A stretch of DNA of 64,000 bases from Gamarada debralockiae (taxonomy: Eukaryota; Ascomycota; Leotiomycetes; Helotiales; Hyphodiscaceae), in the NCBI GenBank assembly GCA_002803225.1, contig NXFV01000403.1, forward strand, positions 1 to 64,000. The letters run 5' to 3'. Shown here piece by piece: positions 45,375 to 56,100 of this stretch. A model generated the notes under the pieces. It worked only from the letters and a program-made list of their open reading frames with translations, did no database searches and was not told where the DNA came from. The stretch's first letter is position 1; each line of letters opens with the position of its first letter. The position numbers were made by a program, and so were the translations under genes.

Positions 45375-46322
45375 TCATTCTCTGAGTCCTCTCTGACTAC
45401 CACTAATAGTATACTGCTCAGATTTTGCATCGGCGAGGCGATCAATATTGCAATCATCGGTTAAACCCAACTTGTCGTTTACTGCCGTATCGCCTTCGTC
45501 ATATACTTGACACAGAATGGCCAATGTCAGAAGATAATCATTTCGAGACATTTGTTTATAAGTCGTGGTTAAAATAGGCTCATATCCCGGCATGAAGAAC
45601 TTGAAAGTAGCGAGCCATTGCATTCCAAATTTCCCGTGAAACACGCCCATGATGGCAGGAGTAAAGCTTGTCTTCCAAATGTGTATGGCCATGCATTCGA
45701 AATTATTGAGGATATACCCCTGCCTTTTTGAGAGACTGTCATGGGTTATGCAGACCATTTTGTTGCGATTGGATCAAAAAGCCTTTACTTCGCTCGAGAT
45801 CCATGGGCGCCGCATAGTGTTTGCAGTTTGAGATCCGGCCTTGTCGTAAGCGACGATGACTGGTATCGTCTTGTATAGTGTCGAGAATGCCATGACCTGC
45901 CCAATAAACTCATTTGCAGGCAGCTGTTGACCAATCGAGATAACGTCAATGAACAAGTGTCGAATTCCTATTCTCTAAGCTTGGAGCACGACACTCAAAA
46001 TGTTTTGAGAAGGTCGACCTGGTTGATCCGTGTCCCAGCGCCATGAAGGAACGGCGACGTTAGAGAGGTCGTTTACGGGAAGTTGTACTCGCTTGGGAGG
46101 TAATTCCTTCCATGTCGTAAATCCTTGCTCTGCAGCCCGAACTAATTCGGTCTTCTTGACCTTGTCAAATGAGGGCAATCCATTCAGAAACCCCATCCTC
46201 GTGGCCAGATGAGGCTTCTCCATCGTTGTTGGAACCGAGATTGTTGTCGCAGTTATAGTCCAGAACCATGTCGTCGTTCTTGCGGGGTATAGTATTGGTA
46301 TTGTTGCAGCAAGCAGCCTCAT
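45375..46322 (-). pseudogene. Stop-interrupted gene, possibly HET-like
   Basis: One minus-strand frame runs through the whole interval with two in-frame stops, near 45972 (TAG) and 45775 (TGA). On both sides the protein sense continues. VPSWRWDTDQPGRPSQNIL comes first, then after the first stop RHLFIDVISIGQQLPAN, IPVIVAYDKAG and RRPWISSEVKAF, and after the second stop NNFECMAIHIWKTSF and PAIMGVFHGKFGMQW. The VPSWRWDTD and RPWI blocks remind me of fungal heterokaryon-incompatibility-like proteins, but I cannot assign a named domain with confidence. Related coding seems to continue upstream to about 46900 on the same strand in shifted frames. The stops could come from single point mutations of Lys/Gln and Arg codons, so an inactivated gene is the simplest reading. 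Confidence 0.45.
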
Positions 46323-47872
46323 CGTTATGAGTGCTTATTGGCTTGGGAAATTCGAGAAGGGTCGTTGATGCGTTCCTCCTTCTGGGATCACTTGTGTCTT
46401 ACCCGACAGCTCGGGCATGTTGTTCGCCCGTGACAAAGCCATGGCCGTAGCCTGACGCAGATCTGTTTCAGTATCCAGCTCTAGTATTCACCCTTTATGC
46501 CAAAGTATTTGGAGAAAGGACTGAAATAAGTAGAAAACTATGCCATAGATCATCGATTGGCTGATAAACTACTTCGGGAACTGCGTCAGGCCGCTGAGCT
46601 TCTTCGAGGCCGTGATTTACTGCATCTGAGTTGTCACTTGCGTAACGTTGAATAATCTCCCCGGTGGCGTCCTCTATCCAATTGGGAAATCAAATTAGCC
46701 CTCGGTCTGTGCTCTGCACCTATCGTGCGTTGCTGGCAACAGGAAGGAAGCAGTTTGTGGATATTTTTTGAAGAATGCGAGTCGAGTTGAGAAGTATTCA
46801 AATGACTTATTATTGTCAACAAAATTCTTACTGACGTTCGATTTGTCGTTGTTTTGCGCTCCTCGTGGCTCAGCATCTGCCCTTGGCCTCGTTATTTGCA
46901 AATCCCCGGACCAAAGTCTCAGTGGAATCGGAAAATAAAACTTGAGTGAGAGTTCATATCAGTTGCGGACCAGGGAAACTGCTTTCATCGTCTATGATCC
47001 ATCGCAGTCATTCAAATTTCCGATTGCTTTGTCTCTCGAACGCGAATCCTCAAACACTTAAGCCTCTTTTGAGGGCCCTTGCATCTTCAGATGCAAGAAG
47101 CCAAAGTCTTGGACATTTCCTCTTGCAGGCAAAAAGAAGTTCTCAGGACTTGCAGAAAACGCATTGACAGGAACGGTCAAGGGGAAGTCGCTGGTGAAAT
47201 CATGAGACGGTGAAGGTTTGATATTTTGAGAAAGTGTCGGGAGAGTGAACTGGATTTGGCATGGTATATACAAGACGCCTCGAACCATGACAGACTTTAT
47301 CATCACTCTCGCCGGATAGATCCTGAAGATCGCATAAGAAGTCACCTTGTGGGCTGCATCTTCAGATTCAATTTTCAAGCATTCAAGCAGCCAAACGAAG
47401 TGTACTTGACCAAGTTCTGGGGGAACAGAGAGCTGGGAATTTTAAATCTCTCGGAACGGGATTGTTGCTATCGTTTCCGTTCCTGTCGTTGATTGGTATT
47501 TTGTTATTGCTATTGCAATACTCAACATGCCTTCCTCTCAACTTGACAAACTATGGAGTACAGAAATGGCGATTATCACGCGAAGCCTATTTGAGTAAAT
47601 TTGGACGCACCGCCCCTTCTGAAGTTTGAAGCCCCGGAAGCTGTCCACCCATCAAGGTTCCGTCTTCCATCAGATTTACGTGAAGAAGTGCTTGAGGGAG
47701 AGTTTGTGGATGATAAAGATATAGACCAGAAACGGAATCTTCAAGTGACTGATTTCAATCATCAATGCCTTCCATAAAGCGTTCAAATTTCGGCACTGGC
47801 GGCTGAGAAACCGCAGCTAAGGAAATGTCAAACTTTTGATATACTTTAAATATACAACTGGGAGCTGCAATT
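46323..47872. other. Possible 5' remains of the upstream pseudogene, then spacer
   Basis: On the minus strand 46450-46720 reads WIEDATGEIIQRYASDNS and similar in a frame with stops, probably the decayed N-terminal part of the gene at 45375-46322. 46900-47872 has no supported gene. Confidence 0.35.
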
Positions 47873-49355
47873 TCATGCTGTAGGCAGCACAAACGTACCG
47901 GGACTTGGCACAGGCGGAATCATTTTCAGATCTACGAAGTGATCGAAGACTTCTCTGACCACTTCAAGAGTATCGACATACCCGTGCCATCCCATCTTTC
48001 GTGCCTTATCCAATCTGTTCTGGCATTAGTGCTGATCAAATTGAGGGACGGCAATCGGAAAGTGAAAAATTTACCTCACAGACCAAGGCCACGAGTTGGT
48101 CAAAGCAATATGCGTCGGATTCCAGATCTGATCAAGGTTCTCGAAAGGGTTGACGGTAAGCTTATACTGCGGAGCGATCTTTCCCCATGCCTCCTGAACA
48201 CTTGGTCGCTTGGCCCATTCCACCAAGGAGAACGAATAGCGAAGTCTACCAGGAGGTCCCATGCTGTCCTCATTAGCTGAAAATCCATTTGACAAGAAGA
48301 ATGACAAACCCTCGAGGAGGAGGCGAAGCATCCATCTTTTCCTCAATATAATCCAACGCATCCTCATCCGGGCCACTCCAAGGAATCCCATACCAACTCG
48401 CCAAAATCGGCCAAAAGTAACCCCAAGTCCAACATCCACCATCCGCGGCATTGAAGGCATGATCCTTTGCAGTTGGGGACAGAGCTGCCCATTCATTCAA
48501 ATACCCAATCAACATAGCCGAACTCTGCATCTGCTCTTTCTCCCAGGCCTGCCAATCACCTGGGAAATCCAACGTCTCGCCTAGATACTTCTTCACGCTC
48601 GCATATACCGCAAGTGGAAAGAGGATATTCATCGCCGCGCCGGGGACCGCACCCAGGATCCAGCAGGGACGGATAACGTTCCAGGAAGTAAGAGGGTGGA
48701 TTTTGCAGTAGGAAAAGAGCAGGTCTTCTTGTGTGTAGTAGAAGTTTGCTGGGTACGGAGGAGAGGGGAGACGGGGATCCGATTCGGACATGGGCAAGAT
48801 GGTAGGCCCGAGATGGCTTCCGTAGTGTTTAAGGCCAGTTTGGAGAACGAAGCGGTGGGGTGTGATTCCCGACAGAGGGAGCGCTTCGAGGAAGTTGGAG
48901 AGAATGGAACTGTTTACTGAGTCGAGCTCTTCGCTATTGGACCAGAGTGGTTGGCCGGGTGGTGGGGAGGGCTGGAGGTAGGCGGAGAAGAAGATATAAT
49001 CTCTGAAAGGAGTCAGTGGGATAATAGAGAATGTTTAGAGGGGATCTCACGCTTTTACGTGATTGTCTCGAAGTCGCAGAGCGATCTCTTCTGGTGATTT
49101 GAGGAGGTCGACAGCAATGTGCGAAACGACAGAAGTCATGGAAGCCGGGATTTGAGGCCGGCTTCGTGATAAAGCATATACTTTGCTCCATCGTTCGGGG
49201 GATTGAGCAAGTACTCTGAGCATGTGCTGCCCTGATATTCCACTGGCACCAACAACGATCGCTCGAAGATTCTTCAGGTTTGGAGAAAATGTTGGGAGCC
49301 CATGGTAGATGCCGACGGTTTTAATGGACTGAGAAAGTGAAATGTCGTCCGCCAT
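47873..49355 (-). CDS. PRISE-like NAD(P)-dependent reductase (SDR superfamily)
   Basis: Four exons (49355-49051, 49002-48310, 48263-48075, 48014-47873) encode 442 residues. The nucleotide-binding motif is GASGISGQHMLRVL near residue 36. After it come YALSRSRP, VLQTGLKHYG, the catalytic-type FYYTQEDLL and WNVIRPCWILGAVPG, where the Tyr in FYYTQED is the usual active-site tyrosine of the PRISE group (progesterone 5-beta-reductase/iridoid synthase-like). NEWAALSPTAKDHAFNAADG and YGIPWSGPDED complete the family pattern. Such enzymes reduce activated carbon-carbon double bonds of enones using NAD(P)H. The gene is intact and shares a 668-bp divergent spacer with the FAD monooxygenase at 50024, so the two may act in one pathway. 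The substrate is unknown. Confidence 0.85.
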
Positions 49356-50023
49356 GTGGTGAGAAGTTCAAGTTGTTTTGATGTTCCTTGGGTGAGAAAT
49401 TTAGAAGAGCGTTTTGACCTCTTCCACTTGGAGCTGGGGATGAACAGTGGCCACTAGCAGAGTGCTGGAAAGCCCCTTACACCCATGGTGGGCTGATCCA
49501 GCAAGCCGAAGAGTCCGCACCAGTGAATTTGGAGTGACACAATCCCCGCACTTGCACGGCGACTGTACCGAACCCTCGCCGCAATTCGTACGACCGCGCC
49601 GGCATAGGTTGACGCCGCCGAAAAGAGAAGTGGAACTGACCCATCATATGAAAGCCGACTTCATGTATGGAGTATTAAAAGAGGATGACGAATGCTGCTC
49701 TTGTGCTACGCTAATGTTCTCATCGAATGGGCTTACTCAGGAATGTGCATGTTGAAGGGATTTCGCGTCGCACAAAAGATGCCAACTTCAACTCACACGT
49801 GATCTGGGAATTACTCCGCATGACGTCGTTCTGTCATCGGTTCTCCGGCGACACAGCGCTAAAATATATTGGGATCGCATGTCTCGCCCAATTTGATGTA
49901 CGAGACTCGTTTTGAAATGACTTGAATGCGTACCTCTATCTCCCTTCTGAGGTCTTTGATGTGGAAAAGTAGCGCCACTTCCAAAGCGTTTTCCCCACCT
50001 TTCCTCAATCCGCAGTTACCAAC
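49356..50023. promoter_or_regulatory. Divergent promoter of PRISE-like and FAD monooxygenase genes
   Basis: 668-bp spacer between the two divergent start codons. It includes an ACACGTGATC site near 49795 (CACGTG core) and a CCGCACTT/CGGCG-rich patch at 49545-49620 that could hold binding sites for a zinc-cluster regulator. No gene supported inside, although an open frame crosses it. Confidence 0.4.
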
Positions 50024-51559
50024 ATGAGTTTTCAGGAAAAGAAGAAGAATATCGTGATAGTTCGTATTTAATTCTCAAACCTTAATATTTGGCCGATTTA
50101 GATTCTAACACCTCACAGGTTGGCGGTTCCCTCGCCGGCCTCCTTACAGGCATCCCCCTCAAGCGTCTCGGTCACCACGTGACAATTCTAGAGCGGACTC
50201 CCACCTCCCTCCTACACAATCAAGGTGCTGGTATAGTCTTTGGGAATGAAGCGCAGGCTTTCTTTAGGAAACATGTCATTCCTAAGATCGGCAAGAAGGT
50301 CAGTATCCAACAACATCTACCGTGTCCAACTCGATTCACATTCCCAATCCCAAATATGACAGGAATGGCAAGGATTGGAAGTCATAGAGCTGATGATGAA
50401 TGCAGGACCTCACAGTCACAAGTCCAGTTCGGCAAACGCTCGATAAGAAAGGCGCAGTTGACCATGACGAACGGTATACACAGCAAATGATAAGTTGGGA
50501 TCTCGTCTACTTTGTGTTGCGAGCAAATTTCGATGGGCTGAAAAGTGAATACTGCTCTGTTCCCGCACCAGAACCAGGAGAGGGTCAAGCCATATACCAA
50601 GTCGGACGAAAAGTCATCAGCATAACCGACCTTGGCCAGGGGAAGGGCGTGGAGGCTGAATGCGAAGTCATAATCTCAGATGAAAGCCAAGCGGGAGGAG
50701 AGAGGCAGAAAGGTGGGAAGGTGACAGTGAAGGGGGATATGGTGATTGCGGCTGATGGACCGAGTTCCACTGTTAGAAGGATCGTGTGTCCGGGGGTGGA
50801 GAGGAGGTACGCTGGATATGTGGCTTGGAGGGGGACGGTCCCGGAAGGTGAGGCGAGTGAGGGGTTGAAGAGGACTTTTGTGGAGAGGTTTACTTTTTTT
50901 CATGATTTTGAGAGGGGGATACAGATTCTTGCGTACGTTACTTCTTCCTTGCTAATCCCCAAATTACCACAGCTTGTGGGGAATTAAATATGTGAAGAGC
51001 ACGTTGAGCGATGGGCTGATTGAGCAGATATCTCATCCCCGGTAAAGGAGGACACACAGAGCCAGGCCAACGACTGATCAACTGGGTCTGGTACTGCAAC
51101 TACCCAGCCAACTCCGACATTTACAAAGACCTAATGACCGACTCGGACGGACACCACCATCACTTCACTCTCCCCGTGGGCAAGGTTCAACCGCGTCTCG
51201 TCGAGAAGCAAAAAGCCTACGCATCCCAAGTTCTGTCTCCTCAATTTGCCGAACTTGTTCGAAACACCAAAACTCCATTCGTGCAAGCCATCACAGACGT
51301 CTTATCACCCAAAGCGGAGTTTATGGATGGGAAGTTATTGTTGATAGGAGATGCGGTGGCCGGGTTCAGACCGCATACGGCGGCTAGCACGAACCAAGCT
51401 GCCTATCATGCGCTTTTGATGGAGAAAGTGTTCAGGGGCGAGATACAGATGGGTGAGGCTCAGGAGGCCATCATGGAGTATGCGAGGTATATGAGTGAAG
51501 CGGGGAAGAGGATGGGGAATCGGAGTCAGTTTAGTGGGAAAGATGTGGCGGGGCACTAA
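50024..51559 (+). CDS. FAD-dependent aromatic-type monooxygenase
   Basis: Four exons (50024-50059, 50119-50298, 50406-50932, 51028-51559) encode 424 residues. Exon 1 has only 12 codons, so the FAD fold is formed across the first intron: NIVIVGGSLAGLLTG. The second FAD motif with the conserved Asp-Gly is VIAADGPSSTVRR, and the C-terminal GDAVAGFRPHTAASTNQAA matches the GD-containing flavin-binding motif of class A flavoprotein hydroxylases. FAD-monooxygenases of the 2,6-dihydroxypyridine hydroxylase kind have this PHTAAS-type motif and about this length. Expected reaction: NAD(P)H-dependent hydroxylation of an aromatic or enolic substrate. All introns keep phase and the frame is intact. Its divergent partner is a double-bond reductase. 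Confidence 0.85.
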
Positions 51560-51800
51560 ATCAGCTTATTGATTGGCTAGTAGTTGCAGGAGGTCGGAAG
51601 ATAAGCCGTAAGAACCCTGCCGTATATCCTGATTCTGGACGCAACTTAGACGCCAGCGTCAGAGGGGCGAATTCTGACCCTTTTTCGCGCTAGCACTTCC
51701 GATACGTCAGCGCCTTGGGGTCTAGTTCCTCATGCGCCACTTCTTTGAGTTGTAAACTCATAGAGTCTAATCTCCATGAGCAAAGTGGACACTCGTACCA
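51560..51800. other. No gene seen; 3' end of FAD monooxygenase
   Basis: Short non-coding region following the stop. From about 51690 it merges into a possible SINE-like element (next entry). Confidence 0.4.
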
Positions 51801-51874
51801 GTCCACCCCGGATTCAAACGTTAGCCGGCCAGCTACAGTTGTACCAGTCCATGCGTTATACCACTCTACCCAAG
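51801..51874 (-). repeat. tRNA-derived, SINE-like element
   Basis: The minus strand reads gggtagagtggtataacg, which resembles an internal polymerase III A box. About 40 bases further on comes cgtttgaatccggggtgg, close to the B box GGTTCGAATCC. The spacing is right for a tRNA, but the acceptor ends do not pair well, so it is more likely a tRNA-derived retroposon with a unique tail out to about 51690 than a working tRNA gene. No second copy found in the window. Confidence 0.35.
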
Positions 51875-51947
51875 CAATAAAAAGTTCCCTACCGAATTGG
51901 TACCAGCACATTCGGGGAGGGGCCCCATATTGGCCACAACCTTGTGT

Positions 51948-52022
51948 CGTACTGGTCCACTTGCCATACTAGTCCACTCGTTGTACTGGTCCACTTCTTA
52001 TACTGGTCCACTCGTTGTACAG
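51948..52022 (+). repeat. Tandem repeat of a GTACTGGTCCACT motif
   Basis: About four imperfect copies of an 18-20 bp unit with core tactggtccact. Single extra copies of the same core occur at 51800-51900, next to the SINE-like part, so both may belong to one element. Confidence 0.7.
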
Positions 52023-52269
52023 GTTCTCTCATCGTCCTCGCCCACTTCTTGGCTGTAATTATTTTAGGTCCATTTTTGGTGGCCCCCTCAGTAAATGGGT
52101 ACTGGTACAGCCTGGACTAGTACAAATTGTTGACCGTAGCCAGTAGGGATTGACTAGTACGTGGCATGGACACACTGTTTATTTATCTATCTCTTACTAA
52201 ACTTCAAACTAGCCCATGCTACGTACTACCGGGTTAATTGCTTTATAAGATACGTTTTTATAATCTTAA

Positions 52270-52632
52270 ATCGTGCTTTTGATGAAATAGAACCGCTTCT
52301 TAAAAATGACTAGTTGCTTATAACCTGAGCAGTGGCATACAGTGCTTAAATTCAGTAATTAAGAGCCTAGAATTATAGCGACTAATAGCCTATAAGTACT
52401 GGGACTAGTAGCTTGAAAAGTAATAGTAGCTTGTAATTTCAGAAAGGTGTGCTCTATATTTTCAGAGGTGTAGACGCTATAATTACAGGCAGTAACACGC
52501 TGTAGAAGTCAGATATGCGCTGCAGGGGGACCCTTACGAAACCTCCGCTCGTTGCTTATAACCTTATTTAAAACCCCTGTCGTGCTTTTTAGCTGATTAG
52601 AACCGTTGCTTATAAGTGGGTGTTGCTTATAA
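52270..52632 (+). repeat. Scattered GTTGCTTATAA motifs and a longer duplicated block
   Basis: gttgcttataa occurs at 52313, 52551, 52605 and 52622. A longer version, cgtgctttt...gaaccg...ttgcttataa, appears twice (from about 52272 and 52581). The stretch seems to have been inserted directly in front of the coding exon at 52657. Confidence 0.5.
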
Positions 52633-52656
52633 AAAGGACTTCGACATATAATTTCA

Positions 52657-53493
52657 GAACACAAAACTTAGGACCATTAACGACAACCTTTACTCTTCCA
52701 ACAACATGTCTAGCTACAACGTCAGCCTCCGTCGGAGATGCTAGTGGATTCACATACTATTGGGTTGGCTTCTGGGCAGACGCTGCAGCGAATTTATCTA
52801 CTGCTAGCGATGCATGTGTTCCACCAGCAGAGACGCCAATCCCTTTGTTAGAAACGTGGTACTATTCACCTGGTATTTGCCCAACTGGGTACATACCAGG
52901 TGCCTCGTTAGCTACAGGCCCCGTGCATTTTGGATGTACAGCAGAGCTACCAAGTACTGTTACTGCTTGGCTCTGTTGCCCAACGTAAACATATGCATGA
53001 ATAATTTTCGACGACTGAGAATCACTGACATCCTCTCAGAGGCTACACTCCATCTGTGTTTTTCGACTGTGGATGGCAAAACACAATCATGTGTACATCG
53101 ACCGCAACGGGCACGGAAACACTTACAAATCTCGTGCCTTGGCCGCCTACGACTGGCACGGTAGTTACATCCCCGTCGACGGGGCCTATTGTAACGAGGA
53201 CTGTAATCACAGAGTCGACACTAACGGTTCTTGCAATGGGCTTTCCCATCATGTGGGAAAGCACCGATACAGAAGTCGTATCCTGGTTTGCTGAAGCCTC
53301 CAAGGGCCACTTTGTTTCCACCACAATAGTCGAAACTTCAGGCACTCAGTATGGATCTACAGGCGGAACCACCCCTACGCACACATCTGTACCGTCTTTA
53401 TCTAGTGGAAGAAATACTCTATCCGCTACAGCTTGGATCGTCGTTTGCCTGTCGACTGCAATAGCGGTGTTCGGCACTACTGCGTTATATTGA
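52657..53493 (+). CDS. Ser/Thr-rich membrane protein, 5' end missing
   Basis: Exon A starts after an acceptor-like tttcag at 52656 and ends at 52984. A 55-bp intron leads to 53040-53493. The protein sense is LGPLTTTFTLPTTC, then YYSPGICPTGYIPG, WLCCPTGYTPSVFFDC and a long Thr/Ser region, ending in a membrane segment (TAWIVVCLSTAIAVFGTTAL). This is a common design of fungal cell-surface proteins: Cys-rich ectodomain, Ser/Thr stalk, single membrane helix. There is no ATG or signal peptide in front; the upstream sequence is the GTTGCTTATAA repeat. The first exon has therefore probably been lost or displaced by that insertion. The part seen is intact. No name can be given. Confidence 0.6.
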
Positions 53494-55045
53494 AAAATGG
53501 ACTGCAGGAAAAGTGAGGACAGGCATCAAACCTAACCCCTAGAGATAAAGGGACATCGAAGACTAGAACGTACTGTTAGCGGAGGCACCATACAAAAATA
53601 TGATACGACTCGGCTTGGTAGGTCTGGGTGATCCAGCTTGATCCTGGTGGAGGATCCGTGGGCCTGAGTGATCAAGGTGATTCAGGTTGATCTCGGTGGT
53701 CTTGGGTAGGATCTTGGGTGGGTCGTCTTCTTATGAGGAGGTTGATGGAATAGTGAAGAGCGATAGCTTCAGAGACTCTGCTCCACAGTAATTGCGGCAG
53801 ATGATTCCGCTGGGATGCCACGGTCAGGATCGGGGTCTAGGTCAGGACGGGGGTCAGGACGGGGGTCAGGACGGGGTTTGCGAAGCTAGGGGATGCTTTC
53901 CATCCGAAATTACTCAAAAGCAACGGGACACCTACCTATATTATAATCCAGACGTTGTAAAGTTACTAAGTCTTAAAACCACCGTGCAAGTGGTGGGGTC
54001 GTGCACGTGCCCGGGAAATCGAGTATCTTGTCTGTCGACGTGGCAGTGCATGCATAAGACTAATGTCTGCGACGATAAGAACAAAGTTATTATTCTATAA
54101 AGGCCTTTACATTTGTAGTTTAGGCAACCCATCTATTCTCTACCTTTTGCCTAGCTAACCAAGAATTAAGTTGAGCGCAAGTTAGAATGGACCGTTATAT
54201 ATTCACATACACGGTGAATAATAGCAAATATGTCGATGAAAAAGAGGCAACAAGAGGCCTAGAAATATTGTCCTACTCAGTGAGGCTGTGATCCTAGTCG
54301 GCATTCAGAATGGATGCTAATTATATAGGACACAAAATACAATCGTATTGAAGAGACACCACTTACTACTGATAATTTTGAGGATTTTCTACACCAAAAG
54401 GTGAGATAATATGCATCGCCTACAGCTTCCACCTTGCTATATGATCTAAATCTCATAGCTAGGGGACTTTTATTTCCCGTACACTTCCATTTCCGATTGT
54501 ACAAGTAGCTGCTATACGATTAGTGTAAGTCACCCCAATGGATACTTGCTGATTCACTTGATGTAAAGAGAAACAAACCTAATATAGAACAGCCTCCAGC
54601 TAGATGCAAAGCATCCTGAAACTTTCGCCCCAGGGACCTTAAGCTTGGAAAAGTCTTCGTATGAATCAATGATTGAGGCTTTCGACCTGCCATATAGAGC
54701 AATTGAAGGATCAAGCACCGTTGGGCTATTCTTCTGGGCAGGGCTCAGCAAAGATAAGACCAATCCACGACTTCGTAAGTGATTCTACTAAGTGCTGTCT
54801 GGATTCCTAAATGTTGTACTTAATGCTATTCTAATCAACTAAGAAAGTCAGGCTAATACTTTATAGAAACAATATATCGGAAGGCTGATGTGATAAAGGA
54901 AGGCCGCACATGGTACAACCACATTTCCTGGTCGCGGAATTACTGAGTTGATCGTGTACAAAACAGTGGCTGGGAGCTCATTCTATCCCATGACACCAAG
55001 TCGGGCATCACGGCCGGGTTTTGCAAAGGCACACCTGACACCGAT
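53494..55045. other. Spacer with a minisatellite; damaged 5' part of the CorA-like gene
   Basis: 53823-53877 repeats gtcaggacggg about four times. 54972-55020 encodes WELILSHDTKSGITAG in a frame that is one base out of step with the CorA-like gene downstream. That would fit loss of a T in the run at 55020-55022. Further upstream exons of that gene are not seen. Otherwise no gene. Confidence 0.45.
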
Positions 55046-56100
55046 ATGGCCAAATGCATCGATCATCTCAAAGGGTCAATCCCGGACATTTGCCACCCTA
55101 TGATTTTCAACATGATAATATTCAACCACGCCATGTCGCGCAAGACCTTTGCCAAGCAACGCGAGTGTCGCGATTGGCTCCGCCGAATTGAGCATGCTGT
55201 CACGCTCCGCGGCCATCTACACAATGACATAGACACTGCCTACAGGGACGAAAATGGCTTGATAGATTTTGAACTTGTCAGCAGGCATCTGGCAGAATGC
55301 CATTCCCAACTCTTATGGAAAAATCCAAAAGGATATATCGAGATCCTAGATGGATTTGCGGAGGCAATGGAAAAGTTTAAGGACTTGTTGCTCGTCCAGC
55401 AAAAAGAGATAGACGAGGTTCTCAGGGCCCATAAAGACATCACTTCGAGGGTCGAATTTCATAGGAAACAGCTTCAGAGTTTAGACAAGTATAAAGACAC
55501 GACCTTGAAGAGGATCGACATTCAGAAGAACGCGGTGAGAACAACGCCTCGCTTTAATGTGTATGAACGATTAAGCTAATACCTGTTTAACAGCTCTCCA
55601 TTGCTTGTAGTCAGCTTGAAAATAGAGTGAACTTTCAAATTGCTACTTCACAGCACAAACTTGCAAATGCAAGCAAGCGAGATGCTGCAGCCCAAAAGAC
55701 CCTCGGTATCTTCGGAGCTCTCTTTCTTCCAGGCGCCTTTGTTTCCGTTAGTGCCTTCCTTCCGATACAGCTAATCTCTACTAATCATCATCAGTCTCTT
55801 TTTAGTATGACATTCTTTAACTGGCAATCCCATGATGCCAATTCCGGCTCCTATGTGTCCCCACTCTTCTGGATTTATTGGGCCGTGTCGATTCCCCTTA
55901 CGCTTCTAGTTGTTGGCTGGTTCTTCCTTTTGGAACGGGCCTGGGCGAAGAGAGTTGATGAAGAGGATGCAAGGGTTGAGAAAGAGATGCATTCGATAAA
56001 GCATAATATGCAAAATGCCATGAGGCATAGGATACCACCGAAATTTAATTCGAAGGAGGAAAGTAATAGTTATATATTACAGAGGTGGATCTCTGGCTAA
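55046..56100 (+). CDS. CorA-like membrane protein, 5' end damaged
   Basis: Exons 55046-55534, 55594-55746 and 55795-56100 encode 315 residues. The first part is a long helical region (ARDWLRRLEH-like DWLRRIEHAV, then FAEAMEKFKDLLLVQQ). The end has two membrane helices (TLGIFGALFLPGAFVS and LFWIYWAVSIPLTLLVVGW), as in CorA-type magnesium transporters. Between them the signature GMN tripeptide is replaced by SMTFFNW, as in the divergent CorA-like proteins common in filamentous ascomycetes, so magnesium transport is doubtful. A related upstream stretch (54972-55020) is one base out of frame and no start exon is seen. The copy is thus either 5'-truncated or affected by a single-base error in a T run. 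The ATG at 55046 is the first in frame. Confidence 0.6.

Noticed and set aside
51801..51874. A functional tRNA gene on the minus strand
   Set aside because: Box A and B resemble consensus but the acceptor stem does not pair and the anticodon loop is unclear.
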